Shown: piece after piece, positions 53,510 to 62,488 of the stretch
Layout of the letters: each line of letters opens with the position of its first letter
Numbering within the stretch: the first letter of the stretch is position 1
NCBI GenBank assembly: GCA_017398125.1
Contig: JAFQHE010000023.1
Span: forward strand, 1-62,628
Reading direction: 5' to 3'
Length of the DNA: 62,628 nt
Source: Bacteroidales bacterium
Lineage (GTDB): Bacteria; Bacteroidota; Bacteroidia; Bacteroidales; UBA932
The notes under the pieces: model-generated
Databases searched by the model: none
Seen by the model: the letters and a program-made list of their open reading frames with translations, nothing else
Told to the model about the DNA's origin: nothing
Translations under genes and position numbers: made by a program

Positions 53510-55453
53510 ATGATAAATTTTCACAAATGCAGTATTACTGCACATTTATTTATATTCCTATTCATTGCCTTGTGCATAATTCCGTCACAACTCAATGCCC
53601 AGACGGATACTCTTGGAACCGTTGTGGTCAGTCGCACCGTAAAACAGAACGCATCCCGCAACGCAAAATTTTCACCGGGAACCAGAATCCAGAAATTTGA
53701 CCAGATACAGCAGGTCAATGCAAACAGTTCGCTGAGTGATTTTCTCAAAAACAATACTGCCATATACATTAAGGAGTACGGCCGCGGAATGAATTCCTAT
53801 ATATCCATGCGCGGAACCTCATCATCCCATACAACAATTGACTGGAATGGACAGTCCCTTGCTGTTCCAACTATGGGCCAGACAGACTTGAGCCACATAC
53901 CGCTATATTTCTTTGACAATATGTCGGTACACTCAGGTGGGAACTCTGCCCTCTACGGCAATGGAAGTTTGAGCGGCAATATCCAGCTCAGCACCACACC
54001 AACATTCAATGAGGGGGTAAGCGGAGACATCACCCTCAAGAGTGGAAGCTTTTCGACACTCTTTGGTGGAGGCACATTCCGATATGGCAAAAACGGCTGG
54101 GAGAGCCGTACAAGCGGTTACTATTCCTATGCCAAAAACAATTTCAAATTCAGGAACAACACAAAAACAGGCTTCCCGACAGAGCGTCTGAACAACTCCC
54201 AATACAACAATTGGGGAGCATTGCAAGAGGTTTTCAAAAGGTTCAAGGACCGCTCCATACTTCAGTTCAACTTCATGTATCTGCAGTTTGACAGGGAGAT
54301 ACAGCCGTCGGTTTCAAACAATATGTCGCCTGAATCATACCACTCAATTTTTGACAGGAACATAAAGGTCTCCGCTGCATATAACGGCAAGAGAGCCAGA
54401 TGGGGCTACAACGTGCGGGCCTCATACAATCACGATTATGAGCTGTATGAGGATGATGTAATTGCTGCCAGCAGAGTCTCCTCAAGTGCAGATGCCGAAT
54501 ACCGTACCGACAAGTTGAGCATACGCGGCGGCGGAAGTGTTGAATACATAAAACCAGATGTGGATGCCTACGAATCCGGAACTCAAGAATGGAGAGGCGA
54601 CCTCTTTGCACTGTTGCTATGGAATCCACTTAAACCCCTTACAATAGGTGGCGGCATACGCGGCTCCTTTGCCTCAGGCATGAGAATACCGGCCCAGCCC
54701 TCAATTGATGTAAAATATCAGATTATTGACCCCCTCAAAGAGAGGGATATAACCGAAGCAACACAAAGTCTGTCGGTAAGGGCCTCTCTCTCAAAAAGTG
54801 CCAAAATACCTACACTCAATGACCGCTACTGGGGTGGAGAGAATACCGGGCTCAAGGCTGAGACAGGCGTAACTTATGAAGTTGGAGGAGACTATACCCT
54901 TATGCAGGGCAACTGGGAGTTAAAGAGTTTTGTAACCGGATACATTTCAGACGTAAATGACTGGATACGCTGGCTTCCGGCTGGAGAGATCTGGAGACCT
55001 GCGAATGTGCCTGAAGTTTCATCACGCGGCATTGAATCGGGTGTAGGCATAACAAAAAGATGGAGAGGGTGGAAAACGTTGCTTAATGCCAACTACGCAT
55101 ATACCAATGTAAAGATGAAAGAGTCACTGCTTGCCAACGACCCGTCAATAGGACATCAGATGGCTTACCAGCCGGAACATACCTTAACGGCAAACTTGGG
55201 ATTCAATATAAGCAGACTTACAGCAACCTTCACATACAGTTATATTGGAGAGCGCACATCTACAGATATTTATGATGTAATGCCGGGGTACTCACTGCTC
55301 GATTTTGGCATTAACTATAAATTTGTACTTTTGTCGCAAGAGTGGGATGTTACGGGCGAAGTCAAAAACATACTGAACACCAGCTATCAGAATATCAGAT
55401 TCTATGCCATGCCGGGCATTAATTTTGCATTGGCGCTGCAGTGGAAATTCTAA
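53510..55453 (+). CDS. btuB: TonB-dependent outer-membrane cobalamin receptor (BtuB-like)
   Basis: Outer-membrane receptor of 647 residues. After a signal peptide (to LNAQ, about 31) come the plug (about 45-165, with ISMRGTSSSHTTIDWNGQSL and YGNGSLSGNIQL) and a 22-strand-type barrel ending in aromatic WKF. It lacks the carboxypeptidase-like N-terminal domain and has no SusD partner, so it is not a SusC. The riboswitch directly upstream and the BtuG-like gene downstream identify cobalamin as the ligand. The start at 53510 has a good Shine-Dalgarno, GGGAGGT. Confidence 0.9.
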   Translation: MINFHKCSITAHLFIFLFIALCIIPSQLNAQTDTLGTVVVSRTVKQNASRNAKFSPGTRIQKFDQIQQVNANSSLSDFLKNNTAIYIKEYGRGMNSYISMRGTSSSHTTIDWNGQSLAVPTMGQTDLSHIPLYFFDNMSVHSGGNSALYGNGSLSGNIQLSTTPTFNEGVSGDITLKSGSFSTLFGGGTFRYGKNGWESRTSGYYSYAKNNFKFRNNTKTGFPTERLNNSQYNNWGALQEVFKRFKDRSILQFNFMYLQFDREIQPSVSNNMSPESYHSIFDRNIKVSAAYNGKRARWGYNVRASYNHDYELYEDDVIAASRVSSSADAEYRTDKLSIRGGGSVEYIKPDVDAYESGTQEWRGDLFALLLWNPLKPLTIGGGIRGSFASGMRIPAQPSIDVKYQIIDPLKERDITEATQSLSVRASLSKSAKIPTLNDRYWGGENTGLKAETGVTYEVGGDYTLMQGNWELKSFVTGYISDVNDWIRWLPAGEIWRPANVPEVSSRGIESGVGITKRWRGWKTLLNANYAYTNVKMKESLLANDPSIGHQMAYQPEHTLTANLGFNISRLTATFTYSYIGERTSTDIYDVMPGYSLLDFGINYKFVLLSQEWDVTGEVKNILNTSYQNIRFYAMPGINFALALQWKF

Positions 55454-55495
55454 AATTTGTCGGAACAATATAGAAATTTAATTAAAACAATATTT

Positions 55496-56599
55496 ATGAA
55501 AAAAATTATCCTTTTATTTTCAGCTGTGCTTTCAATTACGCTTTTCAGCTGCAACAGCGATGACACATTTGATACAGAATTTGAACTCAAGAACAAAGTC
55601 ATCGTAATGAATCAAGGCAACTACACTGAGCAAAACGCAAGTATCTACATTTATGACGAGGATACTAAAGTTATGACACCAAATGCTTATTCAACAGCAA
55701 ACAACGGTACAAAACTTGGCGCAACCCTAATGTCTGCAACATTCTCAACCGTTGGAGTAGGTTATTTGCTATGCTCCAACCCCGACAAAATTGAGATTGT
55801 TGACATCCTTTCAATGAAGACAATTACCACTCCAGTAACCACTGAACTCTCAAACACACGCGAGATCGCTGGTGGCGGAGGATACCTTTTCGTATCAAAT
55901 GCAGGCAAAGAGTACAATGTTCTTCCCGACGGCTCTTATGAATACACAAACTCATACATATCAGTATACAGCGCAACAAGCCTTGCCTATATTGCTAAAG
56001 TAGAAGTAGGATCTGACGCACAGGGAATGGTTTTCCATGAGGGAAGATTGTATGTCGGCACCAAAGATGGTATTGCTATTCTTATACAGGAGGGTGGCAA
56101 CAGCTTTGAACTTCTTGAGGTATATAAGGATGAGGAGTTCCCTGGAGCAGTAAAATACCTTACAGTGATGAACAACAGAATCTATGCATCGGTTCCAGGC
56201 TACGGAGTTCTTGAGTTTGACCCTTATGACGGACGCGTCCGCAAAAGATTTGAGATGCCTTTGGACTCAAACGGTTACATAACACAAGGTCCCGACAATA
56301 TGATTTACACTTGCGCAACCATCTACAACACCACAGACTGGAGCGTGGAGTCATCAAATGTATACCAGCTTGACCCTTCAAGCGGCAACGTAAAAACCGT
56401 TGCAAGCGGCCAATACCTTTACAGCGTTGGTGTAAGCCACTACTCAAAGAACATCTATACATCAGAGGTCAATGGTTTCCAGACCAACTCAACAATCAAT
56501 ATCATTGACCCTCAAAACGGTTTTGTGGGTTCAACAACAGGCGGTGTAGGCACATTCAGATACCTGTTTGTAAGCTACGCAGCTCCTAAAGAGCAGTAA
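55496..56599 (+). CDS. btuG: Surface lipoprotein with beta-propeller, BtuG-like cobalamin binder
   Basis: Lipoprotein of 367 residues. The lipobox is LFSC, and Cys19 is followed by NSDD, a surface-export signature. The body shows propeller-like repeats: IEIVDILSMKTITTPVT, SLAYIAKVEVGSDAQGMVFHEGRLYVG, VLEFDPYDGRVRKRFEMP and TSEVNGFQTNSTINIID. In Bacteroides, BtuG is a beta-propeller lipoprotein with extremely high cobalamin affinity that pairs with BtuB. This one lies 42 bases after btuB. Function is inferred from fold type and gene pairing; sequence alone would leave other propeller roles open. Confidence 0.78.
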   Translation: MKKIILLFSAVLSITLFSCNSDDTFDTEFELKNKVIVMNQGNYTEQNASIYIYDEDTKVMTPNAYSTANNGTKLGATLMSATFSTVGVGYLLCSNPDKIEIVDILSMKTITTPVTTELSNTREIAGGGGYLFVSNAGKEYNVLPDGSYEYTNSYISVYSATSLAYIAKVEVGSDAQGMVFHEGRLYVGTKDGIAILIQEGGNSFELLEVYKDEEFPGAVKYLTVMNNRIYASVPGYGVLEFDPYDGRVRKRFEMPLDSNGYITQGPDNMIYTCATIYNTTDWSVESSNVYQLDPSSGNVKTVASGQYLYSVGVSHYSKNIYTSEVNGFQTNSTINIIDPQNGFVGSTTGGVGTFRYLFVSYAAPKEQ

Positions 56600-56706
56600 A
56601 AATAGGCCATATGGCCCGCTTTACAGCTACTGCAAATACAGCGGATTATGGGAGGTAACGACTCAAAAGCCTCCTATACAAAATAAATCAATGTTAAAAC
56701 ACACGA

Positions 56707-56755
56707 ATGTGAGCCCCAAAAGTTTTACTTCGACTTTTGGGGTTCATGTTTTATA
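56707..56755 (+). terminator. Intrinsic terminator of the btuB-btuG operon
   Basis: A 17-bp stem with three G-T pairs (56707-56723 with 56733-56749) around a 9-nt loop, followed by TTTTAT. It lies about 107 bases after the stop. Confidence 0.75.
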
Positions 56756-56835
56756 ACAGCCCTGCAAGGATTGCCAACTTAAAGGGAGAAAATTTGAATC
56801 AGCCTCATAAGCCGCAACAGATATTAAATGCTCTC

Positions 56836-57003
56836 AAGTGCCTTATGAAAGCCGTACAGGCAACCAAAAGCAACCGTAAATGCTTGACGAAAGCCGTACA
56901 GACCGACAAAAAGTGCTCCGGTAGTGCAGCGAAAGCCGTCAAAAGCACCGCAAAGTGCCTCGGATGAAGCTGAAAGCAAACATTCCGGCAATGCACAAAC
57001 AGC
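56836..57003. repeat. Degenerate 42-bp tandem repeats
   Basis: Four units start at 56836, 56878, 56920 and 56962. The core GAAAGCCGTACAG recurs with a spacing of 42, 42 and 41 bp and becomes less exact to the right. The period equals 14 codons. A frame on each strand stays open over the units, but neither has a ribosome-binding site, a promoter or a known domain. I treat it as a repeat rather than a gene. Confidence 0.7.
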
Positions 57004-57060
57004 GTCAAACCACTAAAAAAGCAATATAATTGCTGAAAAAATAAAAAAATCAATCATTTT

Positions 57061-57092
57061 TTTTGCTTTTATAAAAAAGAGCACTATCTTTG
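57061..57092 (+). promoter_or_regulatory. Vegetative promoter of tRNA-Leu
   Basis: TTTTG (57061-57065), a 19-bp spacer and TATCTTTG (57085-57092). Confidence 0.85.
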
Positions 57093-57145
57093 CGCTCTCA
57101 AAAGTTCATAACACTTCTGAGTTCCTAACAGGAACGCAAATTTTT

Positions 57146-57227
57146 GCCCAGATGGCGGAATCGGTAGACGCGCTGGTCTCAAACACCAGTGGGGCGACCC
57201 GTGCCGGTTCGACCCCGGCTCTGGGTA
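57146..57227 (+). tRNA. tRNA-Leu (anticodon CAA)
   Basis: The acceptor stem GCCCAGA/TCTGGGT, the anticodon arm CTGGT-CTCAAAC-ACCAG (anticodon CAA), a long variable arm and the T arm GTTCGACCC fit a class II leucine tRNA. CCA is not encoded. Confidence 0.93.
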
Positions 57228-57232
57228 CTTGA

Positions 57233-57268
57233 ATCCTCTCTACATACATTGTGGAGGGGATTTTTTAT
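57233..57268 (+). terminator. Intrinsic terminator after tRNA-Leu
   Basis: ATCCTCTC pairs with GAGGGGAT and is followed by TTTTTATTTT. Confidence 0.85.
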
Positions 57269-57269
57269 T

Positions 57270-57479
57270 TTCAACTCATAAATCTTGGCTACAAATTGGC
57301 TGCATTTAACAATAAAGGTAATGTGGACAAAAACGGTTGGTGATACCCTATATAACACATTGAAGTAAGCAATGAGAAAAAAGTAAGTGAAGCGATAGGC
57401 AACAGGTATAAATCAACCGAAATTTAGCTAAATTCGCATAACTAAATACACGAAACCAAACATCAAATTCAATTATACT
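57270..57479. other. Intergenic stretch with no recognised feature
   Basis: AT-rich sequence between the tRNA-Leu terminator and the small lipoprotein gene. I see no promoter, no repeat of the tRNA 3' end and no readable gene fragment. Confidence 0.5.
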
Positions 57480-57938
57480 ATGAAAAAACTTTTAGCATTT
57501 GCAGCAATTTTCTTCTGCGGACTTTGTTTCTCATCTTGCACCAAAGATGATGCAGGCAGCAACAACGGCAAACTCGATGGTCTATGGGCCGAAACAGAGT
57601 GGGGATATTTTGATTCATACGACGATGAATTCTTTGTTGAAGATGAGTCAGACTGCGTGACATATCTTATAGAGTTTTCATCTGGCATATGTACTGACTA
57701 TGAGACTGATGGAATGCCTTTCAAAAATGGATACCTTATAGGCAATTCCAAAGACCTTGAAAAGGGAATATCAATAGAATACAGCTATAAAAACAATTCA
57801 CTGTGGGCAATGGGAATTGAAGTGGCATCAGTAACATTCCTCTCATCTGACAAAATAAAGTTAACCTACACATCCTTTGTCAACGAAGAAGATGACGGCG
57901 AATATGCCATTTATGAGCGCGTGAAAGGATTCAAATAG
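57480..57938 (+). CDS. Small hypothetical lipoprotein
   Basis: Lipoprotein of 152 residues. The signal ends CFSSC (Cys20), followed by TKDDAGS, again with acids after the Cys. The body is short and rich in Asp, Glu and Tyr, with IKLTYTSF and a final YAIYERVKGF, suggesting a small beta-barrel (lipocalin-like). I recognise no family. It stands alone after the tRNA-Leu unit and before an inverted repeat, in a variable-looking region. Confidence 0.75.
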   Translation: MKKLLAFAAIFFCGLCFSSCTKDDAGSNNGKLDGLWAETEWGYFDSYDDEFFVEDESDCVTYLIEFSSGICTDYETDGMPFKNGYLIGNSKDLEKGISIEYSYKNNSLWAMGIEVASVTFLSSDKIKLTYTSFVNEEDDGEYAIYERVKGFK

Positions 57939-58012
57939 CAGAGGTTCGCGTTTCAGGTAGTCATTATTGGCCTGCGGAATCTCATGGTTCCAATTTGCAT
58001 ATTAATTCAGCC

Positions 58013-58052
58013 TTACACTCATTTTGCTACAAAACTTGCAAAATGAGTGTAA
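58013..58052. repeat. Perfect 15-bp inverted repeat
   Basis: TTACACTCATTTTGC (58013-58027) and its exact complement (58038-58052) surround a 10-nt loop. There is no T-run after it. It may be a terminator variant, an operator or a repeat-family member, and lies 75 bases after the small lipoprotein gene. Confidence 0.7.
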
Positions 58053-58147
58053 TGCGTTATGCCCACCTCCAGCCTGTTCAACAATATGTTTAAGAATTTT
58101 ATTGATACAAAGCATGTGAATTTCTTCTTTCCAATCACTCTTTTTTA

Positions 58148-58155
58148 TAACTTTG
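58148..58155 (+). promoter_or_regulatory. Vegetative -7 box of pepP
   Basis: TAACTTTG lies 32 bases before the ATG. The -33 region is weak. Confidence 0.55.
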
Positions 58156-58187
58156 TTATTTGTATAAACAATTAATTACTTCAGATT

Positions 58188-59582
58188 ATGTTTTCTAAAG
58201 AGACTTACATTAGCCGCCGTGCGAAATTGATGGAGAAGATCAATGATGGCATTATCCTTTTGCTTGGCAACAGCGAGGCCTCTGCCAACTATAACGGCAA
58301 TACATATAAATTCAGACAAGACAGCTCATTCCTCTATTTCTTCGGATTGGATGAGCCAGACATGGCAGCCGTCCTTGATGTTGAGAGCGGTGAGCAGATC
58401 CTTTTCGGAAATGATGTGGATATAGATGACATCATCTGGATGGGTCCACAGGAGTCTGTAAAGGAGAAGGCTGAGTCGGTAGGAATACAGAAGAGCTTCC
58501 CGATGGCTGAGTTGGCCGGCTGTGTTGCAAAGGCTGTGCAGCAGGGAAGAAAAGTACACTTCCTTCCTCCATACAGGAACCACAACAAGATTCTTTTGAA
58601 TGAATTGCTTGGCATACCTGTAGGGGCACTCAAGGAGAACGTTTCGGTTGAACTTATAAAGGCTATTGTTGATTTGAGACTTGTCAAAGAGGCTTGCGAG
58701 CTTGAGGAGATTGAGAAAGCATGCAATATTGGCTATGCAATGCACTATACAGCAATGAAGATGGCCAAATTGGGTATGGTTGAGCAGGAGTTGGCAGGCA
58801 TTATGGCCGGCATAGCACAGTCCCAGGGTTATATGGAGTCATTCCCTACAATCCTTTCCCAAAATGGAGAGACCCTTCACAACCACAAGCACCACCAGAT
58901 CCTTACTGAGGGCAGAATGATTGTGATTGACTCTGGTGCAGAGACAAACATGCATTACGCATCAGATTTTACAAGAACCATTCCGTCGGGAGGAAAGTTT
59001 ACACAACAGCAAAAAGAGATTTACCAGATTGTGGCTGCAGCAAACAATCTTGCGGTGGGCCTTGCCCATCCTGGAGTGGCATACAGGGATGTCCATCTCT
59101 CTGCCTGCAGGATAATCGCACAGGGACTTACCAATCTTGGCATTATGAAAGGTGATGTTGATGAGGCTGTTGCTTCAGGAGCCCATGCTCTCTTCATGCC
59201 ACATGGTCTTGGCCACAATATGGGTCTTGATGTGCATGATATGGAGGATCTTGGAGAGAACTATGTTGGTTACGATGATACAATCAAACGCTCAACCCAG
59301 TTCGGTCTTGCATCATTGAGAATGGGTAAAGTGCTTCAAAAAGGCAATGTGCTTACAGTTGAGCCTGGCATCTATTTTATACCGGCACTTATCGACAAAT
59401 GGAAAGCTGAGGGCATAAACAAGGATTTCATCAATTTTGACAAGCTTGAGAGCTACAGGACATTTGGTGGAATAAGACTTGAGGATGATATTGTAATCAC
59501 AAATGAGGGATGCAAACTCCTCGGTGCAAAACGTCTTCCGATCTCAGTTGAGGATGTTGAAAAAGAGATGGCAAACAATTGA
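58188..59582 (+). CDS. pepP: Xaa-Pro aminopeptidase (aminopeptidase P, M24B)
   Basis: Di-metal peptidase of 464 residues that removes N-terminal residues before proline. An N-terminal AMP_N domain (about 1-130) precedes the pita-bread fold. Metal and catalytic residues show in IDSGAETNMHYASDFTRT (two Asp), HGLGHNMGLDVHD, TVEPGIYF and IRLEDDIVI. The stop overlaps the next ATG by one base, so translation is coupled to the transporter gene. Confidence 0.95.
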   Translation: MFSKETYISRRAKLMEKINDGIILLLGNSEASANYNGNTYKFRQDSSFLYFFGLDEPDMAAVLDVESGEQILFGNDVDIDDIIWMGPQESVKEKAESVGIQKSFPMAELAGCVAKAVQQGRKVHFLPPYRNHNKILLNELLGIPVGALKENVSVELIKAIVDLRLVKEACELEEIEKACNIGYAMHYTAMKMAKLGMVEQELAGIMAGIAQSQGYMESFPTILSQNGETLHNHKHHQILTEGRMIVIDSGAETNMHYASDFTRTIPSGGKFTQQQKEIYQIVAAANNLAVGLAHPGVAYRDVHLSACRIIAQGLTNLGIMKGDVDEAVASGAHALFMPHGLGHNMGLDVHDMEDLGENYVGYDDTIKRSTQFGLASLRMGKVLQKGNVLTVEPGIYFIPALIDKWKAEGINKDFINFDKLESYRTFGGIRLEDDIVITNEGCKLLGAKRLPISVEDVEKEMANN

Positions 59583-60481
59583 TGAAACTTAAAGGTTACC
59601 TATACGGCTGCATATCATCTGCCTCTTACGGATTGATTCCTCTCTTTGCTGTTCCCATGATGAGGAAAGGTATGGATATTGACTCCATACTCTCATACAG
59701 ATTTGCATGCGCCTCGTTGGTAATGTGCATAATGTTGCTTATAAGAAAAATCTCCTTGAGGATCACCCTTAAGGAGTTTTTCTTGTTGGCTATATTGGGT
59801 ACGGTCTTTGCCTCCTCATCGCAATTCCTGTTCCTGGGATATAACTACCTTACAGTCGGGATTGCTTCAACTATTCTGTTTACCTACCCAGCCTTTGTGG
59901 CTCTGATAATGTTTCTGCTCTTTAAAGAGAGGATACGTTTTGTTACTCTGGCCTCAATAGTCCTGGCATTCATCGGTGTGGCCCTTCTCTATTTGGGTGA
60001 TGGCCAGACAGGCCCGGTAAGCCTTTTGGGTGTAATCATAATACTTCTCTCATCATTGAGCTATGGCGTATATATGATTATAGTGAACAAATCAAGAGTA
60101 AAGACAATGAACGGAACCAAACTCACATTCTATGCTATGATGTTCAGTTCATTCATCTTTACAGCAAAGGCTTTGATTGCCAATAACGGGCATCTTGCCT
60201 CTTTCCCCGACTTCAGTTCTGTTGTATGTCTGTTGTCACTTGCACTGGTTCCGACCATCATTTCGGGCATAACAATGGTCAAATCGGTCCATTATGTAGG
60301 ATCCACCATAACTGCTGTACTTGGAGCAATGGAGCCTCTTACCGCTGTACTGGTAGGTATTATCGCCTTTTCTGAGAAGTTCACTACCAGCCTTGCTGTC
60401 GGGATGGCACTTATTATTGGTGCCGTAACAATAATTGTACTCGCCGACAGAAAAGACAAAAATAACAGCACTGCAGCATAG
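59582..60481 (+). CDS. EamA/DMT-family membrane transporter
   Basis: Inner-membrane protein of 299 residues with ten predicted helices in two EamA repeats (about 3-140 and 155-295). GLIPLFAVP, FLGYNYLTVGIASTILFTYPAFVAL and VLGAMEPLTAVLVGI are characteristic of drug/metabolite transporters. Substrate unknown. The start is the ATG at 59582, whose first base is the last base of the pepP stop. Confidence 0.9.
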   Translation: MKLKGYLYGCISSASYGLIPLFAVPMMRKGMDIDSILSYRFACASLVMCIMLLIRKISLRITLKEFFLLAILGTVFASSSQFLFLGYNYLTVGIASTILFTYPAFVALIMFLLFKERIRFVTLASIVLAFIGVALLYLGDGQTGPVSLLGVIIILLSSLSYGVYMIIVNKSRVKTMNGTKLTFYAMMFSSFIFTAKALIANNGHLASFPDFSSVVCLLSLALVPTIISGITMVKSVHYVGSTITAVLGAMEPLTAVLVGIIAFSEKFTTSLAVGMALIIGAVTIIVLADRKDKNNSTAA

Positions 60482-60515
60482 GGGTGCTATTCCAGAGTCT
60501 TATTTTTAAAGTACA

Positions 60516-60546
60516 AATCCCCACCAGAGATGCTCTGACGGGGATT
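60516..60546. terminator. Hairpin between convergent DMT transporter and ferritin genes
   Basis: AATCCCC pairs with GGGGATT, with inner CAGAG/CTCTG. It is a symmetrical hairpin without a long T-run and could serve both strands. Confidence 0.55.
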
Positions 60547-60605
60547 GCTTGTCTGAAAGGAGTGTTCTGAACCCTCCTATATATATGTCTGTTAAGAAAT
60601 AGCGA

Positions 60606-61127
60606 CTACTCTTTGCCAACCAATGGTGCAGGTGTTGTGTAAGTACGTGTGCTCAAATCCTTGTCAATCATGTAAAGGCCCAACTTGCTGTCATCAACCT
60701 TCTCCAACTGGTCAATAATATCCTGAGCGCTCTCCTCTTCCTCTACCTGCTCATCAATGAACCATTTAAGCATACTCTGTGAAGCATAATCCTTGTCCTC
60801 TACAGCAATGTCATAAAGGTTATGGATAAGCGAAGTAACCTTCTTCTCATGCTCCAAAGTCTCTTTGAAAGCCTCAATCGCAGAATTCCAGCTTTTCTTT
60901 ACCTCCGCAATAGGAGCCAACTCCACTTTGCATCCTCTTGAAAGAAGATAGTTCATGAAAATCTGAGCATGTGCCTGCTCCTCTTTGAACTGCACCATAA
61001 ACCAGTTTGCAATTCCCTTGTCACCTCTGTCCGATGCATCTACAGACATTGACAAATATAGGTAAGCTGACCAGAACTCAGCATTAACCTGTGCATTAAT
61101 AGCCTCTTGTAATCTTTTGCTTAACAT
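60606..61127 (-). CDS. ftnA: Non-heme ferritin
   Basis: Iron-storage ferritin of 173 residues that forms a 24-mer cage. The four-helix bundle begins LSKRLQEAINAQVNAEFWSAYLYLSMS, with ferroxidase Glu17. KEEQAHAQIF supplies Glu50 and His53, and the later helix has LKWFIDEQVEEEE. The length is standard. It is probably monocistronic. I see no regulator site beyond the promoter at 61163-61192. Confidence 0.95.
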   Translation of the reverse strand: MLSKRLQEAINAQVNAEFWSAYLYLSMSVDASDRGDKGIANWFMVQFKEEQAHAQIFMNYLLSRGCKVELAPIAEVKKSWNSAIEAFKETLEHEKKVTSLIHNLYDIAVEDKDYASQSMLKWFIDEQVEEEESAQDIIDQLEKVDDSKLGLYMIDKDLSTRTYTTPAPLVGKE

Positions 61128-61162
61128 ATCCTTCCGTTTTTTTAGATTAATAATTTCTATTG

Positions 61163-61192
61163 CAAAGATAATTTAAAATTATTAAAAACAAA
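61163..61192 (-). promoter_or_regulatory. Vegetative promoter of the ferritin gene
   Basis: On the minus strand TATCTTTG (61163-61170) is preceded by TTTG (61189-61192) with an 18-bp spacer. Confidence 0.8.
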
Positions 61193-61235
61193 TAGTTTTT
61201 ATAAATATTTTGCAGTTTTTTTATAAAATTAAACT

Positions 61236-62393
61236 TTATTCAAAGTTCTTTACAACTTTACCCATTGCAATGACGCCCTTTACATCATAGTTTTTGTCTA
61301 TGATAAGTATATCAGCATCTTTACCCTTCTGCAATGAGCCCTTCCTGTCATATACATTCATAATCTTCGCCGGAGTCTCTGACACCATTCTGATTGTATC
61401 AAAGAATGGAACCTCAGCCTGCGTAGTCATAGTCTTGATAAGACGGTCCATAGTAGCAATACTTCCGGCAAGAGCAGACCTGTCGGCCAATTTGCATACA
61501 CCATCCTCAATGATTACACGCGGATCAAAAGCAGTCTTGCTGTCACTTGCAGCACAAGCCAAAGCATCTGTAATTAGAGCAGTCCTCTCAACGCCCTTGA
61601 TCTTATATACAAGCTTAAGGATTGTAGGAGGAACATGAATACCATCTGCTACAAGTTCAACAGTCATATCATCAATCAAATATATGCTCTCAACTGTTCC
61701 CTCATACTTATACTCATGTTTCTTGTGGAAACCTGGCATTGCATTGTAGAAGTGTGTAGCGTGGGAATAACCCGACTCCCATGCAGCCTGAATATCGTGG
61801 AACTCAGCCTGGGTATGTCCTACAGAGGCAAGAACACCTTTGGAGGTAATATACTTGCCGAATGCAGTTGCACCAGGCAACTCAGGAGCAGCATCCCATC
61901 TCTTTATGCATTTAGTCTCTTCAAGAAGAGGAATATACTCTTTTGGATCCGGATCCTTGATATTCTCCGGCAATTGGCCACCTGCCATCTTCAAATTAAA
62001 GTAGTGTCCCTCAAGATGCAATCCAAGTACCGGACTGTCTTTCTCAGCCATAAGTTTCTCTGTTGTCTCCGCTGCAGCCCTGATCATAGGAATTGTAGAC
62101 GATGACAAGGTAGGGAAGATACTTGTTGTACCATGCTGCATATGAGCATCTACAGCAGCTCTGAATGCATCCTCAGTTCCCTCCATAAAATCTCTTCCGC
62201 CACCACCATGACAGTGAATCTCAATACCTCCAGGAGTTATGTACATGCCTTTTGCATCGATTATTTTAGCACCGATAATTGGCAAATCGCAAGAGGAAAC
62301 CTCCAAAATCTTGTTATTGTTAATAATGATAGATCCGCCCTTTAACCATCCGGACGGAGTATGGATAATACCATTAATAATTTGGGTCAACAT
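61236..62393 (-). CDS. nagA: N-acetylglucosamine-6-phosphate deacetylase
   Basis: Amidohydrolase of 385 residues that makes GlcN-6-P from GlcNAc-6-P, for amino-sugar use and peptidoglycan recycling. IEIHCHGGGGRDFMEGT carries the first metal His residues. HLEGHYFN has the metal Glu, SVGHT and THFYNAMPGFH further His residues, and LITDAL the catalytic Asp. No nagB adjoins it here. Confidence 0.95.
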   Translation of the reverse strand: MLTQIINGIIHTPSGWLKGGSIIINNNKILEVSSCDLPIIGAKIIDAKGMYITPGGIEIHCHGGGGRDFMEGTEDAFRAAVDAHMQHGTTSIFPTLSSSTIPMIRAAAETTEKLMAEKDSPVLGLHLEGHYFNLKMAGGQLPENIKDPDPKEYIPLLEETKCIKRWDAAPELPGATAFGKYITSKGVLASVGHTQAEFHDIQAAWESGYSHATHFYNAMPGFHKKHEYKYEGTVESIYLIDDMTVELVADGIHVPPTILKLVYKIKGVERTALITDALACAASDSKTAFDPRVIIEDGVCKLADRSALAGSIATMDRLIKTMTTQAEVPFFDTIRMVSETPAKIMNVYDRKGSLQKGKDADILIIDKNYDVKGVIAMGKVVKNFE

Positions 62394-62488
62394 ATTTTTA
62401 AATATTTATAATAATCAGTTTGAGAACGACAAAATTAAGCATTTATCGGGAAGAAAAAAAACGAAATATAAAAAGGGTATTGAGATGC

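Noticed and set aside
53510-56599. SusC/SusD polysaccharide-utilisation locus
   Set aside because: The receptor is 647 residues without the N-terminal SusC domain, there is no SusD, and a cobalamin riboswitch precedes it.
56737-56967. 76-residue open frame over the 42-bp repeats as a gene
   Set aside because: It begins inside the btuG terminator, has no ribosome-binding site, and its composition only mirrors the tandem repeat. It is kept as a repeat feature.
56805-57053. Minus-strand 82-residue frame over the same repeats
   Set aside because: No promoter or known domain; openness follows from the 42-bp period.
57146-58187. Integrated element at tRNA-Leu with att repeat
   Set aside because: No copy of the tRNA 3' end and no integrase found in the window.
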